A stretch of 22,484 bases of DNA from Beijerinckiaceae bacterium (GCA_947380915.1 CANCSY010000028.1:1-22484), one strand, 5' to 3'; counted from the first letter of the stretch, positions 1 through 8,694 are shown. Numbers and translations: made by a program. Notes: generated by a model not told the origin, from the letters alone.

Positions 1-1036
1 CATCGACCGTGATCGCGGCGCCCAACAGCTCCACCATGTCGCCCGGCCGCACGCCGCCGGGAACGTCCGTCACGTCGATCACCGTGAGATCCATGGACAC
101 GCGCCCCGCGAAGGGACAGCGGACTCCCGCCACCATGGCCTCGCCGCCCCTGTGCGAATCCGTCCCCATGAGCGCCCGCAGCAGGCCATCCGCATAGCCG
201 ACCCCGACGGTCGCCAGACGACTGACGCGCTTTGCAGTCCATTGAGCATTGTAGCCCACGCTCTCGCCGAGCCCGATCTCCCGGGTCTGGATGATGGGCG
301 CGCGCAGCGTCACCACCGCGCGCATGGGATTGGGCGCATCGGGGGTGGGATTGCCGCCATAGAGGGCGTAGCCGGGCCGGGCGAGGTCGCAGAAAGGGCG
401 CTGCGGGAGGAACAGACCGGCCGAATTGGCCATACTGGCCCGCAGCCCGGGAAAAGCGGCGCGGACGGCGTCAAAACGCGCGATCTGCTGCGCGTTGAGG
501 GGATCCGTCGATTCTTCGGAGGAGACGAAATGGCTCATCACCAGATCTATCCCCAGCGTCTCCACCTGCCCCGCCAGCGACAGCGCCTCGGCCTGGGGCA
601 GGCCCAGCCGGTTCATGCCGGTGTCCACATGCACAGCCGCCTTGATGCGTCCGCCAAGACCGCCCCCGCTCCAGATGCGCAGATCCTCAAGCGAACCAAG
701 CACCGGACGCAGATCATGGGCGCCATAGGGGTCCAGCCGTCCCGCCCCGCCGATGAGGCCGTTCAGCACATAGATGGCGGGTTCCGCGCCCACGACGACG
801 CGCACCTTGGCGCCCTCCGAGGGTTGCGCCACAAAGAACACGCGGCAGCCCGCGTCGCACAGGGCCTTTGCGGCCTGCTCGGCGCCCACGCCATAGGCGT
901 CCGCCTTCACCACGGCGGCGCAGGCGGCGGGCGCGATGCGGGCGGCGAGGCTGCGCCAATTGGCGACCAGCGCCCCCAGATCAATGATCAATTCGGCCTG
1001 GGATTCAGCGGCTGCGACGGGGTTCAATCCGCTCAC
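1..1036 (-). CDS. alr: Alanine racemase, 3' end beyond window
   Basis: PLP-dependent interconversion of L- and D-alanine in the cytoplasm, supplying D-alanine for peptidoglycan. Reading the minus strand from a GTG at 1036 gives 345 residues with no stop before the window edge; the family is usually about 360-380 residues, so only the C-terminal end is missing. Seen: the PLP-lysine motif VVKADAYG (Lys44), the barrel motifs HVDTGMNRLG (near 136-145) and RPGYALYG (near 220-227), the catalytic tyrosine in SVGYNAQW (Tyr262) and RVSMD (near 312-316). The GTG start overlaps the dnaB TGA (GTGA), so the two genes are probably translationally coupled. The dnaB-alr order is common in Hyphomicrobiales. 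TTG at 1027 is an alternative start. The family call is firm. Confidence 0.93.
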   Translation of the reverse strand, partial: MSGLNPVAAAESQAELIIDLGALVANWRSLAARIAPAACAAVVKADAYGVGAEQAAKALCDAGCRVFFVAQPSEGAKVRVVVGAEPAIYVLNGLIGGAGRLDPYGAHDLRPVLGSLEDLRIWSGGGLGGRIKAAVHVDTGMNRLGLPQAEALSLAGQVETLGIDLVMSHFVSSEESTDPLNAQQIARFDAVRAAFPGLRASMANSAGLFLPQRPFCDLARPGYALYGGNPTPDAPNPMRAVVTLRAPIIQTREIGLGESVGYNAQWTAKRVSRLATVGVGYADGLLRALMGTDSHRGGEAMVAGVRCPFAGRVSMDLTVIDVTDVPGGVRPGDMVELLGAAITVD

Positions 1037-2541
1037 TCCAGACGCTCCGGCATCTTGTCTTCGTCGGCCAGATCGCTGAAGCGCGTGAACTCGCCCTCGA
1101 AGGCCAGCTCCACCATGCCGGTGGGACCATGGCGTTGCTTGCCGATGATGACTTCCGCCTTGCCGTGGGCGCGCTCCATCTCGGACATCCAGGCCAGATG
1201 CTCCTCGCTGCCGGGGCGCGGCTCGCGGTTCTTGAGATAATACTCTTCGCGATACACGAACATCACCACGTCCGCGTCCTGCTCGATGGAGCCGGACTCA
1301 CGCAGATCGGAGAGCTGCGGGCGCTTGTCCTCACGACTTTCAACCTGACGGGACAGCTGCGACAGGGCCATGACAGGCACATTCAGCTCCTTCGCCAGCG
1401 CCTTGAGGCCTGTGGTGATTTCGGTCAATTCCTGCACGCGGTTGTCGCCCTTGGACTTCGAACCCGACAGCAATTGAAGATAGTCGACCACCAGCATGTC
1501 GAGCCCGCGCTGGCGCTTCAGGCGTCTTGCGCGCGCGGTCAGCTGGGCGATGGAAATGCCGCCGGTATGATCGATGTAGAAGGGCACGGTCTGCATCTGC
1601 CGGGCGGCTTCCGTTATCGCCTGAAACTCCACATCGGTGATATCGCCGCGGCGGATCTTGTAGGAGGGCACGCCCGACTGCTCCGCAATGATGCGGGTGG
1701 CGAGCTGCTCGGAGGACATTTCGAGCGAGAAGAAGCCGACGATTCCGCCGTTGAGGGTCTCGAGCGATCCATCCGGCCGCATCTGCGACTGGTAGGCCTG
1801 GGCGATGTTGAAGGCGATATTCGTCGCCAGCGCCGTCTTGCCCATGCCCGGACGGCCGGCGACGATGACAAGATCGGAGGATTGCAATCCACCCAGCTTG
1901 TAGTCGAGATCTCTCATCCCCGTGGAAATGCCCGAGAGCTTGCCTTCGCGCTCATAGGCCTTCGCCGCCATGTTCACCGCATGGGTCAGGGCCGAGGAGA
2001 AGCTCTGGAAGCCGCCATCATAGCGGCCCTGTTCCGCGATTTCGTAGAGGCGGCGCTCGGCCTCCTCGATCTGCTCGCGCGGGGACAGGTCCACGGGCGC
2101 GTCATAGGCGGTGTTGACCACCTCCTCGCCGATGACGATCAACCGACGGCGTGTCGCCAGATCATAGATACTGCGGCCATAATCCTCAGCGTTGATGATG
2201 GTCGTCGCTTCGGCGGCGAGCCGGGCGAGATATTGCGGCACCGTGACGCCGCCCAGATCGTGTTCGCCCAGAAAGGTCTTCATGGTGACGGGGGTCGCCA
2301 CCTTGCCAGCGCGAATCAACTGCGCCGCGATCTCGAAGACGCGCCGGTGCAATTCCTCGGAAAAATGCTCGGCGCGCAGAAAGTCCGAAACGCGATCAAA
2401 AGCGTCGTTGTTGACGAGAATGGCGCCCAGCAAGGCCTGCTCCGCCTCCACATTATGGGGCGGCGTGCGATAGGTCTGCGCCCCGGCCTGGGGATTGGTC
2501 ACCAGGCCGAAACGGCCCGCCAGATCTTCGACGGCTGACAT
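1033..2541 (-). CDS. dnaB: Replicative DNA helicase DnaB
   Basis: Hexameric 5'-3' helicase that unwinds DNA at the replication fork and works with primase and the loader at oriC. The product has 502 residues, the usual length. The N-terminal domain (about 28-130) opens with PPHNVEAEQALLGAIL. The RecA-like domain has a Walker A motif, GRPGMGKT (229-236), and a Walker B-type stretch, MLVVDYLQLL (about 348-357). The DnaB-typical SQLSRQVE and DLRESGSIEQDAD follow. No intein interrupts the usual insertion points. The ATG at 2541 has no strong Shine-Dalgarno match. The stop overlaps the alr start. It is separated from rplI by an intrinsic terminator at about 2731-2761, so it probably has its own promoter in 2542-2730, although I could not pick one out. 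Confidence 0.98.
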   Translation of the reverse strand: MSAVEDLAGRFGLVTNPQAGAQTYRTPPHNVEAEQALLGAILVNNDAFDRVSDFLRAEHFSEELHRRVFEIAAQLIRAGKVATPVTMKTFLGEHDLGGVTVPQYLARLAAEATTIINAEDYGRSIYDLATRRRLIVIGEEVVNTAYDAPVDLSPREQIEEAERRLYEIAEQGRYDGGFQSFSSALTHAVNMAAKAYEREGKLSGISTGMRDLDYKLGGLQSSDLVIVAGRPGMGKTALATNIAFNIAQAYQSQMRPDGSLETLNGGIVGFFSLEMSSEQLATRIIAEQSGVPSYKIRRGDITDVEFQAITEAARQMQTVPFYIDHTGGISIAQLTARARRLKRQRGLDMLVVDYLQLLSGSKSKGDNRVQELTEITTGLKALAKELNVPVMALSQLSRQVESREDKRPQLSDLRESGSIEQDADVVMFVYREEYYLKNREPRPGSEEHLAWMSEMERAHGKAEVIIGKQRHGPTGMVELAFEGEFTRFSDLADEDKMPERLE

Positions 2542-2726
2542 GATTTCACTTGCAATGGAGGGATCTGACGCAACGCGGCCGAAGCCGGATCAATCTAGCC
2601 GATCACCCCGGGCCTCGCCAGACTTGTCGCATGGTGGAAGGCTCGGGGCGAGGGGCGCGATGCGCTTTGCCCGCCATCCACAGGAACGAAAAAATCAAAA
2701 ACGCAGCCTTGACTATGGCTCCGCCC

Positions 2727-2761
2727 CCGAAAACGAAAACGCCCGGGCGAAGGCCCGGGCG
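2727..2761 (-). terminator. Intrinsic terminator after rplI
   Basis: A perfect 9-bp GC-only stem (2740-2748 with 2753-2761, core gcccgggc) closes a four-base loop. On the minus strand it is followed by a T-rich tract (gttttcgtttt). It lies 25 bases past the rplI stop and would end the rpsF-rpsR-DUF2232-rplI transcript before dnaB. Confidence 0.85.
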
Positions 2762-2785
2762 CTTCCATGTCCGTCTGATGAGGGA

Positions 2786-3346
2786 TCAGCGGTCGTCGCC
2801 AGCCTCGGCCAGCGCCGCGCCGACTTCGAGGCCCAGATCGTCCATCGTGGTCTCTTCGCGGGTGGAGAGCTCTTCGCCCTTGGCCTGACGCTCGGCCTCG
2901 CCAGCCGAACGGGCGACGTTGAGGGTGATCTTGGCTTCCACTTCAGGATGCAGGTGGATCGGGATCACATGCAGGCCGAGGGTCTTGATGGGCGTGAAGA
3001 TCGCGACCTGGTTGCGGCCGACGTTGAAGCCGCCAGCGGTGATCGTGTCCGCGATGTCGCGGGTCGACACGGAGCCATAGAGCTGACCGGTCTCGCCCGC
3101 CTGGCGCAGAACGATGAAGCTCTGACCATCGAGCTTCTCGGCGACGGACTGGGCCTCGTTCTTCAGTTCGAGGTTGCGGGCCTCGAGCTGCACACGCTGG
3201 GATTCAAAGCGCTTCTTGTTGCTTTCGTTGGCGCGAAGGGCCTTGCCCTTGGGCAGCAGGAAGTTACGGGCGTAACCATCCTTGACGCGGACGACTTCGC
3301 CCATCTGACCGAGCTTGGCGACGCGTTCGAGCAAAATGACCTGCAT
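2786..3346 (-). CDS. rplI: 50S ribosomal protein L9
   Basis: Large-subunit protein that binds 23S rRNA near the L1 stalk base. The product has 186 residues. The N-terminal rRNA-binding domain starts [19 protein letters not shown] and contains the conserved [13 protein letters not shown] long connecting helix (about 47-75) and the C-terminal domain follow. It ends in an acidic tail that makes it longer than the roughly 150-residue E. coli protein; such a tail is usual in alphaproteobacteria. The reading frame is open further upstream, but the start was set at 3346 because the L9 N-terminus begins there and an AGGAG lies just before it. The gene starts 10 bases after the DUF2232 stop and is followed by the terminator at 2727-2761. 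Confidence 0.97.
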   Translation of the reverse strand: MQVILLERVAKLGQMGEVVRVKDGYARNFLLPKGKALRANESNKKRFESQRVQLEARNLELKNEAQSVAEKLDGQSFIVLRQAGETGQLYGSVSTRDIADTITAGGFNVGRNQVAIFTPIKTLGLHVIPIHLHPEVEAKITLNVARSAGEAERQAKGEELSTREETTMDDLGLEVGAALAEAGDDR

Positions 3347-3356
3347 GGTGTTCTCC

Positions 3357-4298
3357 TTAGGGGTTTGTGGATGTGGGTTTGGGAGGGGACCGCCGCAGCG
3401 GCTTGACGTTGTCGGCGACGCCGACGCCCGCCGCGACAAAGAGCGGCAGGGGGAAAAGGATGAAAATCAGCGCGTAAAGCACCGTGAGCATGCCTGACCG
3501 ACCAGCGCGGCCACGGGTCAGGCGGTGGATCGCCGCCAACCCCTGAAGGGCGAAAGCGACGCCAAGGCCAACCGCTGGGCAGGAAGCCAACACACGGCTT
3601 TCGCCGGGCAGGATGCAAGCCAGGGTCGCCAGAGCGAAAGCGGCCAGCGCGATGCGCGGCAGCACCAGCGTTGATGGCAAATCAGGCCAGGCCCGGGATA
3701 ACTGACCTGAAATCATCGTGACCCGGCCGGCCGCCCACAGATTCAGCGAAAGAACGAGAACGCTCCAGAAGGCCATGATGGCGGGCGCGCTCACCACCAG
3801 AATCTTGGCAAAATCGGCGAGCGCAACGCCGCCGGCGCCATCCTCCATGCTCTTCATGTTCTTCATGGCCTCGAGGACGCCAGCGCAGATCTCGGCCAGC
3901 GCTTCGTCGAGCCCGCCATAGCTCACCCCGATGAAGGCGAGCATGCCCCAGACAGCGAGGATGGAAATCGTCGCCACGGCGGCCAGCAAGCCGCCGGGAT
4001 CGAGCCGTCGGCCACCCGCGAACACATGAACGCTCAACCAGGCGAGCAGAAGCGCCGGACCGGCGGTGGAGCCGAGGAAAACAAGACTGAGCGAGGGCTT
4101 CATCAAGGCGCAGGCGGAGGCGCCGACCAAGGCTGCGGCGAGGCCGGTCCGCAGACCATAGCCCATGCAGGCGATCATCAGGGGCATGGGGGCGAGAACG
4201 CTCAGCCACACGCCAGCCATCATGCCCTTCGACGGAAGGACAAACAGCACGCCGGTCGCCATGCCGGCGCCGAGGGCTATGAGAATACGCTGCATCAT
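3357..4298 (-). CDS. DUF2232 (YybS-like) integral membrane protein
   Basis: The product has 313 residues and about eight hydrophobic segments, beginning with [18 protein letters not shown] and continuing through [20 protein letters not shown], a pattern typical of the DUF2232 family. It lies between rpsR and rplI, where this family is regularly found in alphaproteobacteria, and in the same direction. The distance to rpsR is 125 bases and to rplI 10 bases, so it is probably co-transcribed with the ribosomal genes. The function of the family is not established; the resemblance to ECF-type membrane components is only a general impression. Two adjacent ATG codons (4298 and 4295) could serve as start. 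The family is assigned from sequence pattern and position. Confidence 0.85.
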   Translation of the reverse strand: MMQRILIALGAGMATGVLFVLPSKGMMAGVWLSVLAPMPLMIACMGYGLRTGLAAALVGASACALMKPSLSLVFLGSTAGPALLLAWLSVHVFAGGRRLDPGGLLAAVATISILAVWGMLAFIGVSYGGLDEALAEICAGVLEAMKNMKSMEDGAGGVALADFAKILVVSAPAIMAFWSVLVLSLNLWAAGRVTMISGQLSRAWPDLPSTLVLPRIALAAFALATLACILPGESRVLASCPAVGLGVAFALQGLAAIHRLTRGRAGRSGMLTVLYALIFILFPLPLFVAAGVGVADNVKPLRRSPPKPTSTNP

Positions 4299-4385
4299 GC
4301 GCCGAGCTGTCCCGCTGAAAAGCGGTTAGAGCGGATCAACCGCCCAACCAAGCCGCCACGGACCATTCCGCGCGGCCGACGTGGA

Positions 4386-4409
4386 CCCTCCCCGGCGGAC
4401 CGGAGAGGG
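4386..4409 (-). other. Hairpin between rpsR and the DUF2232 gene
   Basis: A 10-bp stem with one mismatch (4386-4395 with 4400-4409) and a four-base loop, 14 bases past the rpsR stop. No T-run follows on the minus strand, so it is not a classical terminator. It may be an mRNA stability or attenuation element that sets the ratio of the ribosomal genes to the downstream genes. Confidence 0.4.
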
Positions 4410-4423
4410 CTAATCTCAAGTGA

Positions 4424-4666
4424 TTACTTGATGACGTAGGGCAGCAGACCCAGGAAGCGCGCGCGCTTGATGGCCTGACCCAGCTCGCGCTGCTTCTTGG
4501 CGGAAACCGCCGTGATGCGCGAGGGAACGATCTTGCCACGCTCGGAAATGTAGCGGGACAGGAGACGGACGTCCTTGTAGTCGATCTTCGGCGCGTTCGG
4601 GCCCGTGAAAGGGCAGGACTTGCGACGACGGAAGAAGGGACGACGGGGGGCGGCGGCAGTGGTCAT
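4424..4666 (-). CDS. rpsR: 30S ribosomal protein S18
   Basis: Small-subunit protein that forms a heterodimer with S6 on the platform of the 30S subunit. The product has 80 residues, the normal length. It contains the basic N-terminus [14 protein letters not shown] and the conserved [19 protein letters not shown] and [28 protein letters not shown]. Its ATG shares one base with the TGA of rpsF (TGATG), so translation of the two partners is probably coupled. A longer frame over the same bases (4416-4781) is a shadow. Confidence 0.98.
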   Translation of the reverse strand: MTTAAAPRRPFFRRRKSCPFTGPNAPKIDYKDVRLLSRYISERGKIVPSRITAVSAKKQRELGQAIKRARFLGLLPYVIK

Positions 4667-5115
4667 CAGAAGGACCCTCCTTCAACAGCGCCATCCTCAC
4701 GGGGGCGGCGGGGACGATCGGGACGGGGACCACGACGGTCGCCGCGATCACCGCGGTCGCCACGGTCGCCGCGCTCGTCACGGTCGCTGTCGTCGCGCTT
4801 GCGCATCATGGCCGAGGGAGCATCCTCGTGAGCCTCGACGCGGAGCGTGAGCAGGCGCAGCACGTCTTCATTGATGCCCATCAGGCGTTCCATCTCGGTG
4901 ATGGCGGCCGGGGGGGCGTCGATGTTGATGAGGGTGAAGTGCGCCTTGCGGTTCTTCTTGATACGGAAGGCCAGGGACTTGACGCCCCAGTATTCGACCT
5001 TGCCGATTTTGCCGCCATTCGCTTCAATGACGGTCTTCATCTGCTCTGTCATCGCCTCGACCTGCTGGGCCGTGACATCCTGACGAGCGAGATAGATATG
5101 CTCATAGAGAGCCAT
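4666..5115 (-). CDS. rpsF: 30S ribosomal protein S6
   Basis: Small-subunit protein that pairs with S18. The product has 149 residues: a normal S6 fold ([15 protein letters not shown] to about residue 97, including [19 protein letters not shown]) followed by a charged tail of about 50 residues. The tail contains repeated RGD units ([19 protein letters not shown]), encoded by short GC-rich direct repeats around 4725-4790. Extended tails of this kind are common in alphaproteobacterial S6. The frame is open upstream to 5244, but the conserved N-terminus and an AGAAAGG ahead of 5115 decide the start. It leads a ribosomal operon with a leader of roughly 150 bases that includes a 6-bp hairpin (5160-5179). 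In many bacteria S6-S18 binds such a leader. Confidence 0.97.
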   Translation of the reverse strand: MALYEHIYLARQDVTAQQVEAMTEQMKTVIEANGGKIGKVEYWGVKSLAFRIKKNRKAHFTLINIDAPPAAITEMERLMGINEDVLRLLTLRVEAHEDAPSAMMRKRDDSDRDERGDRGDRGDRGDRRGPRPDRPRRPREDGAVEGGSF

Positions 5116-5279
5116 GATCTGCCTTTCTCTGCCTGTTGCAGCACCGACGCGGAGCCCTTCGAGCCCGGAGAAAGGCTCGACGGAATACATATCGAAGGCG
5201 GAGACACGGGAAGACGGGTTATACCCTGCGAGCTTGACGCCCACCTTCCGTTCAGCCTCCGGCCGGTGCTATGAGGGTG

Positions 5280-5307
5280 CTTCTACACGTTTTCCCCCGG
5301 GATGCAA
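5280..5307 (-). promoter_or_regulatory. Possible rpsF promoter
   Basis: On the minus strand TTGCAT (5307-5302) and TAGAAG (5285-5280) are separated by 16 bases, a fair sigma-70-like pair. It would give a leader of about 155-160 bases. The -35-like box sits inside one arm of the 5302-5378 inverted repeat. This is weak evidence. Confidence 0.25.
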
Positions 5308-5378
5308 GGCGCCTGCGCGGCCCCCTTCGCCCCGATCAAGCGTCAAAGGGCGACCCAAACTCCACAGGCGCCTTGCAT
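5302..5378. repeat. Perfect 14-bp inverted repeat in the rpsF-cvpA control region
   Basis: atgcaaggcgcctg at 5302-5315 is the exact reverse complement of 5365-5378, with a 49-base spacer. Each arm holds the palindrome GGCGCC. It lies in the 357-base divergent region between rpsF and cvpA (5116-5472), where I see no gene. It could be a pair of operator half-sites, a long-range RNA stem in the rpsF leader, or a scar of rearrangement. Confidence 0.75.
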
Positions 5379-5393
5379 TTCGCCAGCGAATGA

Positions 5394-5422
5394 GTGACGC
5401 AAGCCCCCCGTTAAGTTATAAA
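5394..5422 (+). promoter_or_regulatory. Possible cvpA-purF promoter
   Basis: GTGACG (5394-5399) and TATAAA (5417-5422) are 17 bases apart, 51 bases upstream of the cvpA ATG. The -10-like box is good and the -35-like box only fair. A hairpin follows at 5427-5458 (gtgag/ctcac outer arms, acggcgg/ccgccgt inner arms) and would lie in the leader of the mRNA, close to the cvpA start. Confidence 0.35.
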
Positions 5423-5472
5423 AATGGTGAGTCGCGGACGGCGGACCGCCGTGCTCACATGAGGCCTGCCCG

Positions 5473-6144
5473 ATGCCATCCTATCTAGACCTCGGATTGA
5501 TCGTCGTCGTTCTGATCTCGGCTCTCCTGTCGATGCTGCGCGGATTCACGCGCGAAGTTCTTGCGATCGCCTCCTGGGCGGCGGCTTCCGTGGCCGCCTA
5601 CATGCTCCATCCGCTCGCCCTGCCCTATGTGAAGGAATATGTCAGCAACGAAAAAGGCGCCCTGGCGCTCGCCGCAGCGGGCATCTTCCTGATCACGCTG
5701 GTGATCGTGTCGATCATCACCGTGAAAATTTCGGACCTCATTCTGGATTCCCGGATCGGGGCGCTCGACCGTTCGCTGGGTTTCCTTTTCGGCGCCGGCC
5801 GGGGCTTCCTGCTTTGCGCCATCGCCTTTGTCTTTTTCAGCTTCCTGGTGCCGGAAAAATCCTATCCGACCTGGGTGCAGACTTCGAAGACCCGCGCCTG
5901 GCTGGAGGCGACGGGCAATGCGCTCGAGGCCATGCTGCCCGAAAATCTCGACCAGTCCCTGTCGAAGATGCTCAAGAGAGAGCCGAAGGGAAGCGACGAA
6001 CCGCCAGCCGAGACCGACGACAAGGCTCCTGCGGCCACGCCCGCGCCTGTGCGGCCGGGGCAGCGCAGTCAGGCCCGTCCGGAGAACTCGCCGCAGAGCA
6101 TAGACGCGGTGCTGAATGCAGGGACGGCTGGATCAAAGCGTTAA
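5473..6144 (+). CDS. cvpA: CvpA family membrane protein
   Basis: The product has 223 residues. Four hydrophobic segments (about 5-22, 30-48, 62-90 and 105-127) carry the CvpA pattern: LDLGLIVVVLISALLSMLRGFTRE, then DRSLGFLFGAGRGFLLC. A hydrophilic C-terminal tail rich in Pro, Glu and Lys (about 165-223) follows. In E. coli CvpA is an inner-membrane protein needed for colicin V production and sits just ahead of purF. Here too it precedes purF, 125 bases away, in the same direction. Its biochemical role is not settled; links to envelope homeostasis have been reported in enterobacteria. radA, its usual upstream neighbour in alphaproteobacteria, is absent, and cvpA is instead divergent from rpsF. 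Confidence 0.93.
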   Translation: MPSYLDLGLIVVVLISALLSMLRGFTREVLAIASWAAASVAAYMLHPLALPYVKEYVSNEKGALALAAAGIFLITLVIVSIITVKISDLILDSRIGALDRSLGFLFGAGRGFLLCAIAFVFFSFLVPEKSYPTWVQTSKTRAWLEATGNALEAMLPENLDQSLSKMLKREPKGSDEPPAETDDKAPAATPAPVRPGQRSQARPENSPQSIDAVLNAGTAGSKR

Positions 6145-6269
6145 TAGCGGCTATGACAGGGCTGACATTCGGCTCCGCAAGCCTTATGTCCTGACTGCTT
6201 CAAGGTTCGTCTGCAAGCGCTCCCCCGCCGCCCAGACGATCAGTCCTCGGACAAGCCAAAGGAATCGCG

Positions 6270-7793
6270 ATGAGCCATTCGGATCGCCACCCCCAGTTCT
6301 CTGGTTCCGACACGCTCAGCGAAGCTTACTCCCCACACAGTGAAGACCATCTCGACCTCGAGGCTGATCGCCTGCACGAGGAATGTGGCGTCTTCGGCAT
6401 TTTCGGGCATCCCGAGGCGGCCGCCATCACGGCGCTGGGCCTGCACGCCCTCCAGCATCGCGGGCAGGAGGCGGCGGGCATCGTCGCCTTCGACGGCAAG
6501 CGGTTCAGTTCCGAGCGGCGCCTTGGCCTCGTGGGCGACCATTTCTCCTCGCGCGGCACCATCGAGCGGTTGCCCGGCAACGCCGCCGTCGGCCATGTGC
6601 GCTATTCCACGACCGGCGAGACCATCCTGCGCAATGTGCAGCCCCTCTTCGCCGAACTCGACACCGGCGGCTTCGCGGTGGCGCATAACGGCAATCTGAC
6701 CAACGGCATCACCCTGCGCCGCGAACTGATCAAGCAGGGCGCCATCTATCAGTCGACCTCCGACACGGAGGTGATCCTCCATCTGGTGGCGCGCAGCCGC
6801 AAGGGTCGCATCCTCGACCGCTTCATCGAGGGGCTGCGCCAACTCGAGGGCGCCTATTCGCTGGTGGCCATCACCAACAAGAAGCTCATCGGCGTGCGCG
6901 ACCCCCTGGGGATTCGCCCCCTCGTGCTGGGCGAACTCGACGGCCACTATATCTTCGCATCCGAGACCTGCGCGCTGGACATCATCGGCGCCCGCTTCAT
7001 CCGCGATGTGGAGAATGGCGAGGTGGTGGTGATCTCCGAGAGCGGCATCGAATCGCACAAGCCCTTCCCGCCACAGCCCATGCGGCCCTGCATCTTCGAA
7101 TATATCTATTTCTCCCGTCCCGACTCCATCGTCCACGGCCGCCATGTCTATGAAGTGCGCAAGAACATGGGCGCGCAACTGGCTCGCGAATCCGGCGTGG
7201 ATGCGGATGTGATCGTGCCCGTGCCCGACTCCGGGGTGCCCGCCGCCATCGGCTATGCGCGGGAAGCGGGGATTCCCTTCGAACTGGGCATCGTGCGCAA
7301 CCATTATGTGGGCCGCACCTTTATCCAGCCGACCCAGTCGGTGCGCGAGCTGGGCGTTCGCCTGAAGCACAGCGCCAACCGCTCGGTGGTGAAGGACAAG
7401 AAGATCGTCCTGATCGACGATTCCATCGTGCGCGGCACGACCTCGGTGAAGATCGTGCAGATGATGCGCGACGCCGGCGCCAGGGAGGTGCATTTCCGCA
7501 TTTCCTCGCCCCCCATCACCCATCCCGATTACTACGGCATCGACACGCCCAGCCGCGAGAAACTGCTCGCCGCCACCCATTCGCTGGAAGAGATGCGCCG
7601 CTACATCGGCTGCGACTCCCTCGCCTTCCTGTCGGTGGACGGCATCTACAAGGCCATGGGGGAAGAAGGGCGCAATAACGCCCGCCCGCAATTCACCGAC
7701 CATTGCTTTACCGGCGATTACCCCACGAATCTTACGGATCTGGGCGGCGACGGGACACGGCGGCAGCTCTCGTTGCTTGCGGAAATGGCTTAA
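6270..7793 (+). CDS. purF: Amidophosphoribosyltransferase (PurF)
   Basis: Catalyses the first committed step of purine synthesis: PRPP plus glutamine to phosphoribosylamine. The product has 507 residues. A leader of 38 residues precedes the glutaminase nucleophile Cys39 (EECGVFGIFG), so the protein is presumably processed, as in the Bacillus-type enzyme. The Ntn-glutaminase domain covers about 39-270 (HNGNLTNG, TSDTEVILHL). The phosphoribosyltransferase domain has the PRPP motif VLIDDSIVRGTTS. Of the four Fe-S cysteines of the B. subtilis enzyme, two positions appear replaced (HPDYYG in place of HPCFYG, and a single Cys in DHCFTG), so no iron-sulphur cluster is expected. The start has AAGGA six bases upstream. 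It follows cvpA and probably shares its transcript. Confidence 0.97.
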   Translation: MSHSDRHPQFSGSDTLSEAYSPHSEDHLDLEADRLHEECGVFGIFGHPEAAAITALGLHALQHRGQEAAGIVAFDGKRFSSERRLGLVGDHFSSRGTIERLPGNAAVGHVRYSTTGETILRNVQPLFAELDTGGFAVAHNGNLTNGITLRRELIKQGAIYQSTSDTEVILHLVARSRKGRILDRFIEGLRQLEGAYSLVAITNKKLIGVRDPLGIRPLVLGELDGHYIFASETCALDIIGARFIRDVENGEVVVISESGIESHKPFPPQPMRPCIFEYIYFSRPDSIVHGRHVYEVRKNMGAQLARESGVDADVIVPVPDSGVPAAIGYAREAGIPFELGIVRNHYVGRTFIQPTQSVRELGVRLKHSANRSVVKDKKIVLIDDSIVRGTTSVKIVQMMRDAGAREVHFRISSPPITHPDYYGIDTPSREKLLAATHSLEEMRRYIGCDSLAFLSVDGIYKAMGEEGRNNARPQFTDHCFTGDYPTNLTDLGGDGTRRQLSLLAEMA

Positions 7794-7944
7794 GTCCCTT
7801 TGATGTTGATTCCGGTTTCCCCGCTAGCGCCTTGATAGTGAAGGTTTATCGATAATCTTTCTGGGGATGTGTTTATGCTGATGCGCTGGCGCCTTTGTCA
7901 GGCTAGGTTAAGCTGAAGCGTTTCCCGGCGCATCGGAGTCCGCC

Positions 7945-8694
7945 ATGAGCTTGCCCCTCGAAAACCGCATCGCGCTGGTCACCGGCGCCTCTCGTGGCAT
8001 CGGCCGCTCCGTTGCGCTGGAGCTGGCGCGGCAAGGCGCCCATGTGGTGGCGCTGGCCCGCACCCAGGGGGCCCTCGAGGAACTGGACGACGAGATCCGC
8101 GCCCTGGGCGGGGAGGCCACCCTTGTCCCCTGCGACCTCAAGGATTTCGACGCCCTCGATCGCCTCGGCCTCGCGCTCTTCGAACGCTGGCGCAAGCTCG
8201 ACATTCTCGTGGGCAATGCGGGCATTCTTGGTCCCGTCTCCCCCCTGCCCCATGTGGATCCGCCCAACTGGGACAATGTCTTCGCCATCAATGTGACCGC
8301 CAACTTTCGGCTGATCCGCTCCCTTGATCCGCTGCTGCGCGCGTCCACCGCAGGCCGCGCCGTCTTCGTGACCTCCGGGGTCGGCAGCCGCGCGACGATG
8401 AACGCCTATCTCGGCCCCTATTCGGTTTCGAAGGCGGCCCTCGACGCGCTCGCCCGCACCTATGCGGCGGAAACAGTCAACACCTCCAATGTGCGCGTGA
8501 TGATCGCCAACCCCGGCCCCCTGCGCACCAAGATGCGCGCAAGCCTGATGCCCGGCGAGGATCCCCTGACGCTGCGCACCCCCGAGGAGTTCGCCCCAAA
8601 GGTGGTGGCCTTGTGCCATCCGGAGTCCACCGAAAGCGGCAGGCTCTATGACTTCCAGGACGACCGCATCAAGAGCTGGCGCGCGCCCGATTGA
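7945..8694 (+). CDS. SDR family NAD(P)-dependent oxidoreductase
   Basis: Classical short-chain dehydrogenase/reductase of 249 residues. Seen: the cofactor motif TGASRGIG (13-20), NAG (91-93), the catalytic Ser144 in FVTSG, Tyr159 and Lys163 in YSVSK, and the downstream NPGP segment. Arg39-type residues after the second strand (ALARTQ) suggest NADP(H) preference, but this is inference. The substrate is unknown. It follows purF by 151 bases in the same direction, a position SDR genes often occupy in alphaproteobacteria, but no link to purine synthesis is known to me. A CGGAG precedes the ATG. The 7794-7944 gap shows no obvious terminator. Confidence 0.93.
   Translation: MSLPLENRIALVTGASRGIGRSVALELARQGAHVVALARTQGALEELDDEIRALGGEATLVPCDLKDFDALDRLGLALFERWRKLDILVGNAGILGPVSPLPHVDPPNWDNVFAINVTANFRLIRSLDPLLRASTAGRAVFVTSGVGSRATMNAYLGPYSVSKAALDALARTYAAETVNTSNVRVMIANPGPLRTKMRASLMPGEDPLTLRTPEEFAPKVVALCHPESTESGRLYDFQDDRIKSWRAPD

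Noticed and set aside
1129..2538. Long plus-strand frame (469 residues) over dnaB
   Set aside because: Mirror frame of a GC-rich gene; dnaB on the minus strand is beyond doubt.
4725..4795. Short GC-rich direct repeats, possible CRISPR-like array
   Set aside because: They are nine-base units that encode the RGD-rich tail of S6; no spacers.
6240..7703. Long minus-strand frame (487 residues) over purF
   Set aside because: Antisense shadow caused by GC-rich third positions; rich in His, Gly and Ala without domain resemblance.
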